A stretch of DNA of 43,904 bases from a virus: the IMG/VR virus record IMGVR_UViG_3300032560_000038, positions 1-43,904 of that record; one strand, 5' to 3'. Positions within the stretch are counted from its first letter, which is position 1, and every line of letters starts with the position of its first letter. The notes under the pieces were generated by a model. It did not search any database and was not told where the DNA came from. It saw only the letters and a program-made list of their open reading frames with translations. Both the position numbers and the translations under genes were made by a program. Shown here piece by piece: positions 24,878 to 31,810 of this stretch.

Positions 24878-25350
24878 TTACCCTCAACACAGGTGAAGCA
24901 AGTGCAGAGGCAGTTGCTAAGCTAACTATTCAAGGATACGGAGCGGCTACTACCTACAACGATAGTATTCCTAGCATCCCTGATGACCTTACAGATATTG
25001 ACGACCAAGAACTAATGAAGTTATTCCAGCACTTTGTTGAGTACAACAACTTTCTACTGCTACAGATCTCATGTGCTCGCATTGATGAAGAGGCTGCAAC
25101 TAAAGTATTAGAGCGCTTCGAAGCATCGAAAATGATTGATGCAGTTAAGGGTGAAACCGTTGCTCGTACTAAAGCTAAGACAGCTTCTGACCCTGTAGGG
25201 CAAAAGCTTGATGATGAGCTAGCAGTACGCCGTAACTACCACACCCTGCTTAAGAGCATCCAAGATGGCGTAAATGAAAGCACCAAGGTAATCAGCCGTG
25301 AACTGTCACGCCGTACAGCGAACCCTGGGTTTACGAGCCGTAAATTCTAA
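24874..25350 (+). CDS. Hypothetical helical protein in recombination operon
   Basis: 158 residues from a GTG start overlapping the exonuclease stop (GTGA). Helical, with acidic N-terminal segment (IPDDLTDIDDQELMKLFQHF) and a charged C-terminal half ending in a basic tail. Not recognised. It overlaps the RuvC-like gene by one base, so it is likely co-expressed and may be an accessory for strand exchange or resolution. Confidence 0.5.
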   Translation: MITLNTGEASAEAVAKLTIQGYGAATTYNDSIPSIPDDLTDIDDQELMKLFQHFVEYNNFLLLQISCARIDEEAATKVLERFEASKMIDAVKGETVARTKAKTASDPVGQKLDDELAVRRNYHTLLKSIQDGVNESTKVISRELSRRTANPGFTSRKF

Positions 25351-25886
25351 TGAAGGTATTTGACGGAGGTATAGATCTGTCTGAGCCTTTATATGTTGGT
25401 ATAGACCAGTCGTATAGCGGGTTTGCAATAACCATGCTAAATGGCACTGGGCACAGAACAACAGTGTTTAAGGCAGGTAAAGGTGGGATTAACCGCCTGT
25501 ATGACCTTCGCCATCATCTAGTAAGTACTTTAGAGCATAAAGATATATTGGACGTAGCCATAGAAGGCTATGCCTTTGGCTCACAGATGGCTAATATGCT
25601 TGGTGAACTAGGCGGAATGGTAAAGCTGGCCTTGTTAGACCTAGGTCCTTATTACCCACTCATAGTTCCACCAACTAGCCTTAAGAAGTATGTAACAGGC
25701 AAGGGCACAGGCGTTCCTAAGAGCCAAATGCTATTACAGGTTTACAAGGTCTGGGGGCAAGAGTTCACAGATGACAACGCGGCTGATTCGTATTCCTTAG
25801 CAAAGTTAGTGTCGGGTGAGGCTAAGTTTGCCTATCAAAAAGAGGTGTATGCTAAGCTTCAGGATCCAAAGTTTAGGGAGAGATAA
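25350..25886 (+). CDS. RuvC-like Holliday junction resolvase
   Basis: 178 residues. RNase H-fold motifs: YVGIDQSYSGFA (first Asp), VAIEGYAFGSQ (Glu), and the C-terminal DDNAADSYSLAKL (paired Asp). The VPPTSLKKYVTGKG segment matches the RuvC substrate loop. It cleaves four-way junctions and could resolve RecA products or trim branched DNA before packaging. TAATG start overlap with the previous gene. Confidence 0.85.
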   Translation: MKVFDGGIDLSEPLYVGIDQSYSGFAITMLNGTGHRTTVFKAGKGGINRLYDLRHHLVSTLEHKDILDVAIEGYAFGSQMANMLGELGGMVKLALLDLGPYYPLIVPPTSLKKYVTGKGTGVPKSQMLLQVYKVWGQEFTDDNAADSYSLAKLVSGEAKFAYQKEVYAKLQDPKFRER

Positions 25887-26174
25887 ATGGCCTCAAAGAA
25901 GAATTTAAAGAAGAAGATCAGTGAGCTAGAAGCTGAAGTTTATATGGCTAGACAAATGCGTGATTCTTGGCATAGAGCAGCAGAGTTTAATAAACAGGAG
26001 ATGCAAGAGTGGCGTAAGAAGTACGAGCTCTCACAGCTAACCCCAGAAGTTAAAGCAGATACTGAAGCCGCCTTTAAGCGCGGAGGCGCGTTCGTTAAAC
26101 AGCAGATGATGACTGGCCTACGTTCTATGGTAGAGGCGCTAGAGATCAACCCTCCTACAGGTCAAAGCCGTTGA
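25887..26174 (+). CDS. Small coiled-coil protein
   Basis: 95 residues; ATG directly follows the resolvase stop, with GGGAGAG upstream. The first 50 residues are strongly helical and charged (KKNLKKKISELEAEVYMARQ) and look like a coiled coil. No enzymatic motif. It overlaps the next gene at a TTGA. Confidence 0.5.
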   Translation: MASKKNLKKKISELEAEVYMARQMRDSWHRAAEFNKQEMQEWRKKYELSQLTPEVKADTEAAFKRGGAFVKQQMMTGLRSMVEALEINPPTGQSR

Positions 26175-26362
26175 ATGAGTTAGACCTACCACGGCCCGAA
26201 GACGTTAACTTCGGAGGCATGAGGCGCAAAGAGCAGACAGCCTACTACCATGAGCGAGTCAGAGAATTACTAAGCCTGGTTTTAGAGTCAGATGATTTGC
26301 CCGAGAAATTTCGCCACGCATTAGAAATAATTAATGACTACACCTTCTACCTAGGAGACTGA
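26171..26362 (+). CDS. Small hypothetical protein
   Basis: 63 residues from a TTG overlapping the previous stop. Charged and helical (RRKEQTAYYHERVRELLSLV). No motif. The next ATG (26364) follows one base after its stop, with GGAG inside its 3' end. Confidence 0.45.
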   Translation: MNELDLPRPEDVNFGGMRRKEQTAYYHERVRELLSLVLESDDLPEKFRHALEIINDYTFYLGD

Positions 26363-26363
26363 T

Positions 26364-26513
26364 ATGCCAGAAGAGTTTGAAGAGGACCTATTCGATGAAG
26401 ACCTCTCTGAAGAGGGCATTGATTGGGAAGATGACTGGGAAGATATGGAGCCTCTAGACGAGAGCTTATTCGAGGATGAGCTCGAGGACGAAGAGGACGA
26501 TGAGGTCGATTAG
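26364..26513 (+). CDS. 49-residue hyperacidic protein
   Basis: Starts six bases after GGAG and runs to the TAG at 26511. 30 of 49 residues are Asp or Glu and none is Lys, Arg or His; it also has two Trp and three Phe. The aromatic residues spaced along an otherwise acidic chain suggest a binding peptide rather than a random tail. Such composition is known from DNA-mimic proteins (Ocr, Ugi) and from acidic ssDNA-binding-protein tails, but no specific family was recognised. It overlaps the zinc-ribbon gene that follows. Confidence 0.55.
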   Translation: MPEEFEEDLFDEDLSEEGIDWEDDWEDMEPLDESLFEDELEDEEDDEVD

Positions 26514-26718
26514 AGAGTTAAAGCCAGACTACACGGGCACCATGGACTACGCAGAGGTCATCTGCCATGAGTGCCCTAAGTGTGAGTCTAACCTCTGGAA
26601 CCTCAAGGTATCCTTTGAGGACTACAAGATAGCCACATACCTTTTGGAGATGGAATGTGCCATTTGTGGATCGTATGCCACGGCTCCAACCTTGGTGGAT
26701 AAACCTAACACTCTGTGA
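26500..26718 (+). CDS. Zinc-ribbon small protein
   Basis: About 72 residues from the ATG at 26500, which lies inside the acidic gene; the ATG at 26476 is an alternative. ICHECPKCESN and MECAICGSY give a four-Cys zinc ribbon (C-x2-C-x2-C and C-x2-C). Between them is a strand-rich segment. The stop codon is part of the hairpin that follows, so termination of translation and RNA folding may interact. Confidence 0.55.
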   Translation: MRSIRELKPDYTGTMDYAEVICHECPKCESNLWNLKVSFEDYKIATYLLEMECAICGSYATAPTLVDKPNTL

Positions 26719-26752
26719 GGTTTAGGCTGAAAAACCTCACATAAAACCTCAC
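26715..26752 (+). repeat. Hairpin with two alternative 3' arms
   Basis: GTGAGGTTT (26715-26723) can pair with AAACCTCAC at 26732-26740 or with an identical copy at 26744-26752. The first stem begins within the stop codon of the zinc-ribbon gene. No U-tract follows, so a classical terminator is unlikely; two mutually exclusive stems suggest an RNA switch or a repeated operator. Confidence 0.5.
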
Positions 26753-26757
26753 ACTTA

Positions 26758-26798
26758 TTAGACCGTAGTACTAATCGTCTAATATATAAGAGGTCTAA
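26758..26798 (+). promoter_or_regulatory. Inverted repeat around a TAATAT/TATATAA element and the ribosome binding site
   Basis: TTAGACC (26758-26764) and GGTCTAA (26792-26798) form a seven-base inverted repeat that ends right before the ATG at 26799. The right arm includes the GG of AAGAGG, the ribosome binding site of the SpoVS-like gene. An AT-rich -10-like stretch (TAATATATAA) lies between the arms. It could be an operator overlapping a promoter or a hairpin hiding the start site. Confidence 0.45.
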
Positions 26799-27086
26799 AT
26801 GTCTGAAGTAACCCCTGCTCCAGAGGAGCAATTCCTGCGTGTTTCAGCAGGTTCTAATCCACAGGCTGTAGCATCGGCTATCGCCCACTCAATCTATGAG
26901 ACTCGCACCTGTAAAATTCGTGCGGTTGGCGCTGGTGCCGTTAATCAGGCTACTAAGGCTATTGCCATTGCCCGAGGATATACGGCCCCTAGAGGTATTG
27001 ATATCGCCTATGTTCCAGGCTTTACAACCATCCAAAGCCATGACGGCGAGATTTCAGCGATAGTTTTAACCGTTATTGTCCTGTAA
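26799..27086 (+). CDS. SpoVS/Alba-like nucleic-acid-binding protein
   Basis: 95 residues. LRVSAGSNPQAVASAIAHSI, IRAVGAGAVNQATKAIAIARG and IDIAYVPGFTTI match the SpoVS family closely, an Alba-fold dimer. SpoVS proteins affect sporulation and septation in Bacillus and Streptomyces-type bacteria and probably bind nucleic acid. A phage copy may act on host regulation or as a nucleoid-type protein on phage DNA. It has its own upstream regulatory repeat. Confidence 0.82.
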   Translation: MSEVTPAPEEQFLRVSAGSNPQAVASAIAHSIYETRTCKIRAVGAGAVNQATKAIAIARGYTAPRGIDIAYVPGFTTIQSHDGEISAIVLTVIVL

Positions 27087-27089
27087 GGC

Positions 27090-27120
27090 TGATACAGTTA
27101 TTTAACCCCCTTTGCAAAGG
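27090..27120 (+). promoter_or_regulatory. Extended -10 promoter and palindromic ribosome binding site
   Basis: TGATACAGT (extended -10, TACAGT at 27093-27098) is followed by the perfect 12-base palindrome CCTTTGCAAAGG (27109-27120), which contains the AAAGG ribosome binding site of the gene starting at 27128. The palindrome could be a repressor operator near +1 or a small RNA hairpin. Confidence 0.45.
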
Positions 27121-27127
27121 AAATCAT

Positions 27128-27454
27128 ATGTCAGAGAAAGAACCAAAGAGCGCGTTTTCAACCATGGGAACTAGCGCCTCATCAGGATTCAAGGACGCCT
27201 CAGCTGAGACCTCTAAGAACACCAAGCTAGTTAAGAAGGGCAACGCTGCAGCAGGAGACCCATCCCGCGAAGCTAAGCCAGCACGTAAGGAAAGCCTTCG
27301 TGAGAAGCAAGGTGCACGTTACGCAATTCGCGTAAAGCTACCTGGTGGCACATCTCCAGAAGCAGGACAGACACAGGCTAATGGACGGATCATTCCTCCA
27401 GCAGTCAACCGTACAAAGCCTAACTTCTCAGATGGAATGGCTGATCACAACTAA
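27128..27454 (+). CDS. Disordered hypothetical protein
   Basis: 108 residues, rich in Ser, Ala, Lys and Pro, with low-complexity N-terminal half and a short strand segment (GARYAIRVKLPGG). Basic in the middle. Monocistronic: its own promoter-like element precedes it and a strong terminator follows, so it may be highly expressed. No family recognised. Confidence 0.5.
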   Translation: MSEKEPKSAFSTMGTSASSGFKDASAETSKNTKLVKKGNAAAGDPSREAKPARKESLREKQGARYAIRVKLPGGTSPEAGQTQANGRIIPPAVNRTKPNFSDGMADHN

Positions 27455-27469
27455 CATCTAGTTTTACCT

Positions 27470-27498
27470 AAGGCCCCTAGCTAACGCTGGGGGCCTTT
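27470..27498 (+). terminator. Rho-independent terminator
   Basis: AAGGCCCC (27470-27477) pairs with GGGGCCTT, loop about 12 bases, followed by TTG. The stem is perfect over eight bases. It ends the transcript of the gene at 27128 and separates it from the next promoter. Confidence 0.8.
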
Positions 27499-27535
27499 TG
27501 CATGCCATGCAAGATTAAAAAACAGTTTCGTGTTG

Positions 27536-27565
27536 TTGTCCAAACGTTTCAATATGTGTTATGAT
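27536..27565 (+). promoter_or_regulatory. Probable promoter
   Basis: TTGTCC (27536-27541), 18 bases, TATGAT (27560-27565). It lies right after a terminator and ahead of a gene with a GAGGGAAAC ribosome binding site, giving a leader of about 28 bases. Confidence 0.5.
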
Positions 27566-27599
27566 TAACATGCAACTGTCCACTAGATGAGGGAAACAC

Positions 27600-27854
27600 A
27601 TGGATACAGCATTAAAAGCCGAATTCGCATCAATCCTAGCAGGGGCCAAGCGCTGTCCTGTAGGTCAGTGGTTAGACACACTAGACAAGGAAGAGCGCGA
27701 GTTCTTTGATAAAGACATTCTGCCCACTCAGACACGACGCCAAGCACTGCTGGAAAAGTTACAGGAAGTCTACAAAGTTGACTTCAGCGTATCTGCACTA
27801 CGCAGCCATGGCCTCAAGATCTGTTCCTGCCATAAGACTAAGGATAAGAAATAA
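27600..27854 (+). CDS. Small hypothetical protein, helix-turn-helix-like
   Basis: 84 residues. VGQWLDTLDKEEREFFDKDI, TRRQALLEKLQEVYKVDFSVSALRSHG resembles a short helical DNA-binding unit in which the last helix pair would contact DNA; Cys residues near the start (RCPVG) and end (ICSCH) could bind metal. It shares one base with the next gene (TAATG). Proposed role unknown. Confidence 0.5.
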   Translation: MDTALKAEFASILAGAKRCPVGQWLDTLDKEEREFFDKDILPTQTRRQALLEKLQEVYKVDFSVSALRSHGLKICSCHKTKDKK

Positions 27855-28861
27855 TGCCAATAACCTCTGACGTCCGTATGGAGTTTCTTAAGCTCCTAAC
27901 TTCGGATGTAGAACGACCTATTGACTTTCAACAAGTAGTGCCAAGTAGCCTAACTGTTAAGTCAGTGTCATATAAGAAAAAGACCACCGACATGAAAGTG
28001 GCTTTACTAGTCCCCGATACCCAATTTGGTTTTCGCATTGACGAAAACGGCGTGGCTGACCCATTCCACGACGAGCGTGCCCTTGACGTATACAGCCAGA
28101 TCATGGCCTATGTCCAAGAGACCTACGGCATTGACAAGATTGTAAACCTCGGCGACACAATTGATATGCCGTCAGTAAGCAAGCACCTACAAGAAACCGC
28201 GTTTCAGAATGCGTTCCAAGCATCCTTGCAGGCTGGCTACTTATTTCTTGCAGAACAGCGTGCAGCAGCCCCTCAGGCTGAGATCGTATTCCTAGAAGGT
28301 AACCACGACTGCCGTCTTTATAAGTACTTACTTAACAATGCGCCACAGGCAGCAATGCTGAAGCGTGCTGGTGGTATTGATCGCTGGCCTGTTAATAGCC
28401 TGCCTCACCTACTACGCATGGATGAGCTTGACGTCATCTATGCAAGTGGCTACCCAGCAGGTGAATACCGCATTGTTGGAGATCTTATTGCAAAGCACGG
28501 TGATATTGCCAAGAGCAACGGGTCTACCGCAAGCCAGCACCTTAATAAGAACCATACTATTTCTACCGTTTTCGGACATACGCATCGTATGGAAATCGCC
28601 TACCACACTAGCCACCATCCAGATGGAGCCAAGCGCAGCGTAGCGTTTAGCCCAGGTTGCCTATGCCGTGTAGATGGCGCAGTCCCATCAGTAAAGGGCG
28701 GAACAACCCCTAATGAAAAGGCTGTCCAATACTGGGAGAACTGGCAGCAGGGTCTAGGCGTCTGTTTCTATACAGAAGACGGCCGTTTTGACATCAAGCC
28801 TATCCACATCCTAGATGGCTGGGCCTTCTTCGAGGGTATTGAGTTTAGAGCCTCGAACTAA
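27854..28861 (+). CDS. Calcineurin-like metallophosphoesterase
   Basis: 335 residues. Metal-binding motifs in order: LLVPDTQFGF (D-x-Q, replacing the usual D-x-H), VNLGDTIDMPS (GD), FLEGNHDCRL (GNHD), a His in LIAKHGDI and VFGHTHRMEIA (GHTH). This is the phosphoesterase family that includes phage DNA or nucleotide phosphatases. The substrate is not evident. The unusual Gln in the first motif is common in phage and Mre11-distant members. It ends 24 bases before a leaderless-type promoter. Confidence 0.82.
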   Translation: MPITSDVRMEFLKLLTSDVERPIDFQQVVPSSLTVKSVSYKKKTTDMKVALLVPDTQFGFRIDENGVADPFHDERALDVYSQIMAYVQETYGIDKIVNLGDTIDMPSVSKHLQETAFQNAFQASLQAGYLFLAEQRAAAPQAEIVFLEGNHDCRLYKYLLNNAPQAAMLKRAGGIDRWPVNSLPHLLRMDELDVIYASGYPAGEYRIVGDLIAKHGDIAKSNGSTASQHLNKNHTISTVFGHTHRMEIAYHTSHHPDGAKRSVAFSPGCLCRVDGAVPSVKGGTTPNEKAVQYWENWQQGLGVCFYTEDGRFDIKPIHILDGWAFFEGIEFRASN

Positions 28862-28873
28862 CAAAAGGCCACG

Positions 28874-28879
28874 TATCAT
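28874..28879 (+). promoter_or_regulatory. -10 box TATCAT of a probable leaderless promoter
   Basis: TATCAT ends six bases before the ATG at 28886, so transcription would begin at the start codon. No ribosome binding site at a normal distance is present. No clear -35 was found. Confidence 0.55.
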
Positions 28880-28885
28880 AGATAC

Positions 28886-29419
28886 ATGGCCAGTGCACAC
28901 CAAAATATCCAGTCGCTCGGCGCGAACGGCATGTATGGCACCAACACCGTTTATGGTGGTGGAGGTCAAGCAGTCGCTCGTTCCGAGCTTGACTATTTAC
29001 GCATTGGCATTGGTCAAGAACCAAGTGCTCAATATCCAGATGGCTACCTAGGCACAATCCGTTCACGTCGTGATGATCGTGGCCGTCCAGCAAGCGCGTC
29101 AGACAAAATGCTTGACAGTCTTAAGACACGCACTGGGCAGCGTTCATACCAACGCGGCGTTCACAAAGGTGAGCGAGTAGATCCAGGCGATTACTACTAC
29201 CCATCTCGTTTAGAACCTGACCGCGGTATCAAGCGTCAGATGAAGAGCGTTCGTCAAGGCAACGTTATGATGTCTAAGAAGAACACACAGGATGTGCGTC
29301 TAACACCTGCGCCACATCTAGTTAATGATGGTAAAGCAAATATGCGCAGCACATCTCCAGGTGAAATCAATCAGCGTCGTGTAGATCAGTTCGCACGTAT
29401 GCGTCCAGGTTGGAAGTAA
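28886..29419 (+). CDS. Hypothetical Gly/Arg-rich protein
   Basis: 177 residues, low in hydrophobic core, rich in Gly, Arg, Ser and Tyr, with sections such as GMYGTNTVYGGGG and QRSYQRGVHKGERVDPGDYYYP. No family recognised. First gene of a run of small, mainly disordered proteins up to 31759, probably one transcript from the leaderless-type promoter. A virion-linked or DNA-binding role is possible but unproven. Confidence 0.5.
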   Translation: MASAHQNIQSLGANGMYGTNTVYGGGGQAVARSELDYLRIGIGQEPSAQYPDGYLGTIRSRRDDRGRPASASDKMLDSLKTRTGQRSYQRGVHKGERVDPGDYYYPSRLEPDRGIKRQMKSVRQGNVMMSKKNTQDVRLTPAPHLVNDGKANMRSTSPGEINQRRVDQFARMRPGWK

Positions 29420-29422
29420 GAC

Positions 29423-29614
29423 ATGGGCCTTTTTAGCAAACCTAGCAAACCACAGGGTCAAAGTCTGTTCAGTAGTAACCAGAACGATGAGCCTATTCGT
29501 ACCCGTTTTGATGAGTTCCACGGAACACTTGCAGACATAAAAGCAACACCAAAGACAGATAAGTTTGCTCCAGACCCACGTCTAGAGTCACTCAATAGCA
29601 GGGTATTTTTCTAA
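29423..29614 (+). CDS. Small hypothetical protein
   Basis: 63 residues, Pro/Ser/Asn/Phe-containing, probably disordered (GLFSKPSKPQGQSLFSS). It starts three bases after the previous stop and shares one base with the next gene (TAATG). GGAAG in the previous 3' end may be its ribosome binding site. Confidence 0.45.
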   Translation: MGLFSKPSKPQGQSLFSSNQNDEPIRTRFDEFHGTLADIKATPKTDKFAPDPRLESLNSRVFF

Positions 29615-29973
29615 TGCCAGACATGGCAGACGGCGTATACAGCCGTAAACCTTGGGTTTCGCCTCCTACGGCAGCCTACCCACCTCAACAATATTTAGGG
29701 CCATTTCCTAGCAATCAAGAACGCTTACTAAGCCAAGCACTAGCCTCACAGACAATGTTGGGGCCAGAGTTGCAGCAATTTGTACGTCCACCACTACCTC
29801 AGGTTGAGTTATTTCCGCCTAAATACGGGTATACCACCACAGAAATCGGTATCAGAGACATAATTGAGTTACCTGGTAGAGCCCAGAACCCTCAGCGTGT
29901 GGAGTCAGACTTCAGTCAGACACCTAACACAACTGAGTCTACAAGTCGTAACGATCTCGGAGGTAGCATCTAA
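29614..29973 (+). CDS. Proline-rich hypothetical protein
   Basis: 119 residues, rich in Pro, Gln and Tyr (PPTAAYPPQQYLGPFPS, FVRPPLPQVELFPPKYG), with a short ordered strand segment before a polar tail. Coupled to both neighbours by TAATG junctions. Not recognised; Pro-rich linkers of this type occur in virion adaptor proteins. Confidence 0.45.
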   Translation: MPDMADGVYSRKPWVSPPTAAYPPQQYLGPFPSNQERLLSQALASQTMLGPELQQFVRPPLPQVELFPPKYGYTTTEIGIRDIIELPGRAQNPQRVESDFSQTPNTTESTSRNDLGGSI

Positions 29974-30239
29974 TGGCTAACGATAGAGCAAATGACCCAC
30001 GCAGAGTGTACACCTCCCCAGGCGGAACTATGGAAGACGAGAACGCACAGCGTAAGTTTTCTGCACACGGCTTCAACAAAGGTAAAGCTTCCGACATGGC
30101 TAAAAATGTAGTGGACAACGCAGTTACGGCATTTAAGAGTACTAGTGGTTTTGCCCGCAGTAACCGACGCCAACACAAGAGCAATCTACTTCAGCGTGGA
30201 GCTACCACAGCAGCTCAAAAGAACCAAGGTGTTGTGTAA
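29973..30239 (+). CDS. Basic hypothetical protein
   Basis: 88 residues, basic (about 16 Lys/Arg, including SNRRQHKSNLLQRG), with one possible amphipathic helix (KGKASDMAKNVVDNAVTAFK). TAATG at both ends. Could bind nucleic acid. No family recognised. Confidence 0.45.
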   Translation: MANDRANDPRRVYTSPGGTMEDENAQRKFSAHGFNKGKASDMAKNVVDNAVTAFKSTSGFARSNRRQHKSNLLQRGATTAAQKNQGVV

Positions 30240-30469
30240 TGGTTAAAGACCCAGGTCTAATGACTGACTCAACAGGTGATGGCATCTACGGCAACACAGA
30301 TGTTAAGTATTCAACACAGCAAGCGATGAAGAACACAGTTTATAACGGCTCAGGTAGCTGTAAGGACTGCGGTTACCAGATTCAACCACAAGACGCACTA
30401 TACACACAGCTTTGCCCGTCTTGCACTAAGGCGAAGGCAATGAAACAGATGAAAGGACGAATGGTATGA
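30239..30469 (+). CDS. Zinc-ribbon small protein
   Basis: 76 residues. SCKDCGYQIQPQDALYTQLCPSCTKAKAMK carries C-x2-C and C-x2-C 16 residues apart, a zinc ribbon, with a basic C-terminus. Overlaps the next start by four bases (ATGA). Confidence 0.5.
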   Translation: MVKDPGLMTDSTGDGIYGNTDVKYSTQQAMKNTVYNGSGSCKDCGYQIQPQDALYTQLCPSCTKAKAMKQMKGRMV

Positions 30470-30675
30470 CTGTTCGTAAAGCTATGTCAGAGAACGCTGC
30501 ACTCGAAGAGGGTGCCACAGACGGCAAATACCGTAAGCGTCGTCCTAACACAACTGTTGCACCAGCAATGGGCGATCAATTGGTTGTAAAGAACCGCGAT
30601 GGTTTGCATCCTTATTGGAACTATGGTTTTTCTAACAGCGAAGAGCCTAACAAAGTAAACCCAGGAGCTAACTAA
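30466..30675 (+). CDS. Small hypothetical protein
   Basis: 69 residues starting at an ATGA overlap. Basic middle (GKYRKRRPNTTV) and an aromatic end (LHPYWNYGFSNSEEP). The next gene starts two bases after its TAA. No family recognised. Confidence 0.42.
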   Translation: MTVRKAMSENAALEEGATDGKYRKRRPNTTVAPAMGDQLVVKNRDGLHPYWNYGFSNSEEPNKVNPGAN

Positions 30676-30676
30676 C

Positions 30677-31759
30677 ATGGCTAAGAAGAGTATTACTAAA
30701 GGCTCACAACCTAACTTCGTTACTGAGAAGCTAGCTAAGAAAGAAGCAGCACGTCCTAAGGGCGATGCTAAAGTTGGCGTTACTAAGATGTCCCCTGCTC
30801 TAGGTGATGTCTATCTAGATAAGGAAAAGCTAGCAAAGCCAATGAAGGCAGTAAAGCCTTCTGGTTCAGCAGCCTCAGCAGAAGCATTTACCAAGTCACG
30901 TTCAGGTGTTAGCACCGTACGTTCAATTGGCAAGGCCGTTAAGCAAGATGCAAACGTTATTGCAGAGCGTCGCATTGCTGGGTCATCTAACCCAGAAGCA
31001 ACAGCCCGCACAATGGCTGCTCAGACTGATATTGACAAAGAAGCAACATCTGGTGCATGGGGCAAGGCTCCATCACGTGCAAAGCGTACAGATAAGACAC
31101 CTCGTCCCCTAAGCACAAAGGCAGAACGCCGCGATTTCCCATCACTTGGTGACGCAAAGATCGGCGAAGTTGAGATTCCAAAAGGTGTTGCAAACCCAAC
31201 ATCAGCATCAAAGACAGGCGCACGCTCTATCGGCGACATCACAATTAGCGGTGAGACACGCGGACTAGGTGGACGTAACGCCCGTGCAGGTAAGAAGGTC
31301 ACCCGTACAGCACAACTTACTGATCCAGTAGAACGCGTACGCCGTAACCGTATTATCGCAACTGCTCACGCAGATACCCAAAAGTTTACAGAGCACATGG
31401 CCAGCGACCACGGCCGCTCATTGTCACATGCAAACGCATTGAAAGAGAAGATCCACGGCTCACTTGCTGGCATGGAGGTCTCAGACCTACACGGCCTACA
31501 GGTTCCTTGCATTGGTTCAGATTGCCGTCGTACTGTGCCTGCAACATCAGAGTCACTAAAGTGTGAAGGCTCATGCTCTACACACCCAGCTTCAGCATCA
31601 GCTCGTGGTAACTTAGGACGCAGTTCTGAAAAGGATCTAGCTCGTAACGGGGCTGGTACCACACCAGTACCAGCGCCATCAGGCCGTTCAGCAGGTACAG
31701 GCATCCCATGGATGCACCTTCCTGCGTCAAAGCGTGAAATTCGTGAGGCTGGCGAGTAG
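30677..31759 (+). CDS. Large basic disordered protein with Cys cluster
   Basis: 360 residues, very rich in Lys, Arg, Ala, Ser and Gly, with little hydrophobic core in the first 220 residues. Residues about 225-265 form a helical section with His residues (HADTQKFTEHMASDHGRS). A cluster VPCIGSDCRRTV ... LKCEGSCSTH (four Cys) follows near 280-300. Composition resembles DNA-condensing or internal-head proteins, but no family is recognised. Last gene of the 28886-31759 run. Ends 51 bases before the next gene. Confidence 0.5.
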   Translation: MAKKSITKGSQPNFVTEKLAKKEAARPKGDAKVGVTKMSPALGDVYLDKEKLAKPMKAVKPSGSAASAEAFTKSRSGVSTVRSIGKAVKQDANVIAERRIAGSSNPEATARTMAAQTDIDKEATSGAWGKAPSRAKRTDKTPRPLSTKAERRDFPSLGDAKIGEVEIPKGVANPTSASKTGARSIGDITISGETRGLGGRNARAGKKVTRTAQLTDPVERVRRNRIIATAHADTQKFTEHMASDHGRSLSHANALKEKIHGSLAGMEVSDLHGLQVPCIGSDCRRTVPATSESLKCEGSCSTHPASASARGNLGRSSEKDLARNGAGTTPVPAPSGRSAGTGIPWMHLPASKREIREAGE

Positions 31760-31770
31760 TACTAAACTAC

Positions 31771-31779
31771 TGATACACT
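31771..31779 (+). promoter_or_regulatory. Extended -10 promoter
   Basis: TGATACACT, an extended -10 (TACACT at 31774-31779) almost identical to the TGATACAGT at 27090. It lies in the 51-base gap after the basic protein gene, with TTAGGAGC ahead of the TTG at 31811. Confidence 0.45.
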
Positions 31780-31810
31780 TTACTAACTGACTACTTATTA
31801 GGAGCACAAA

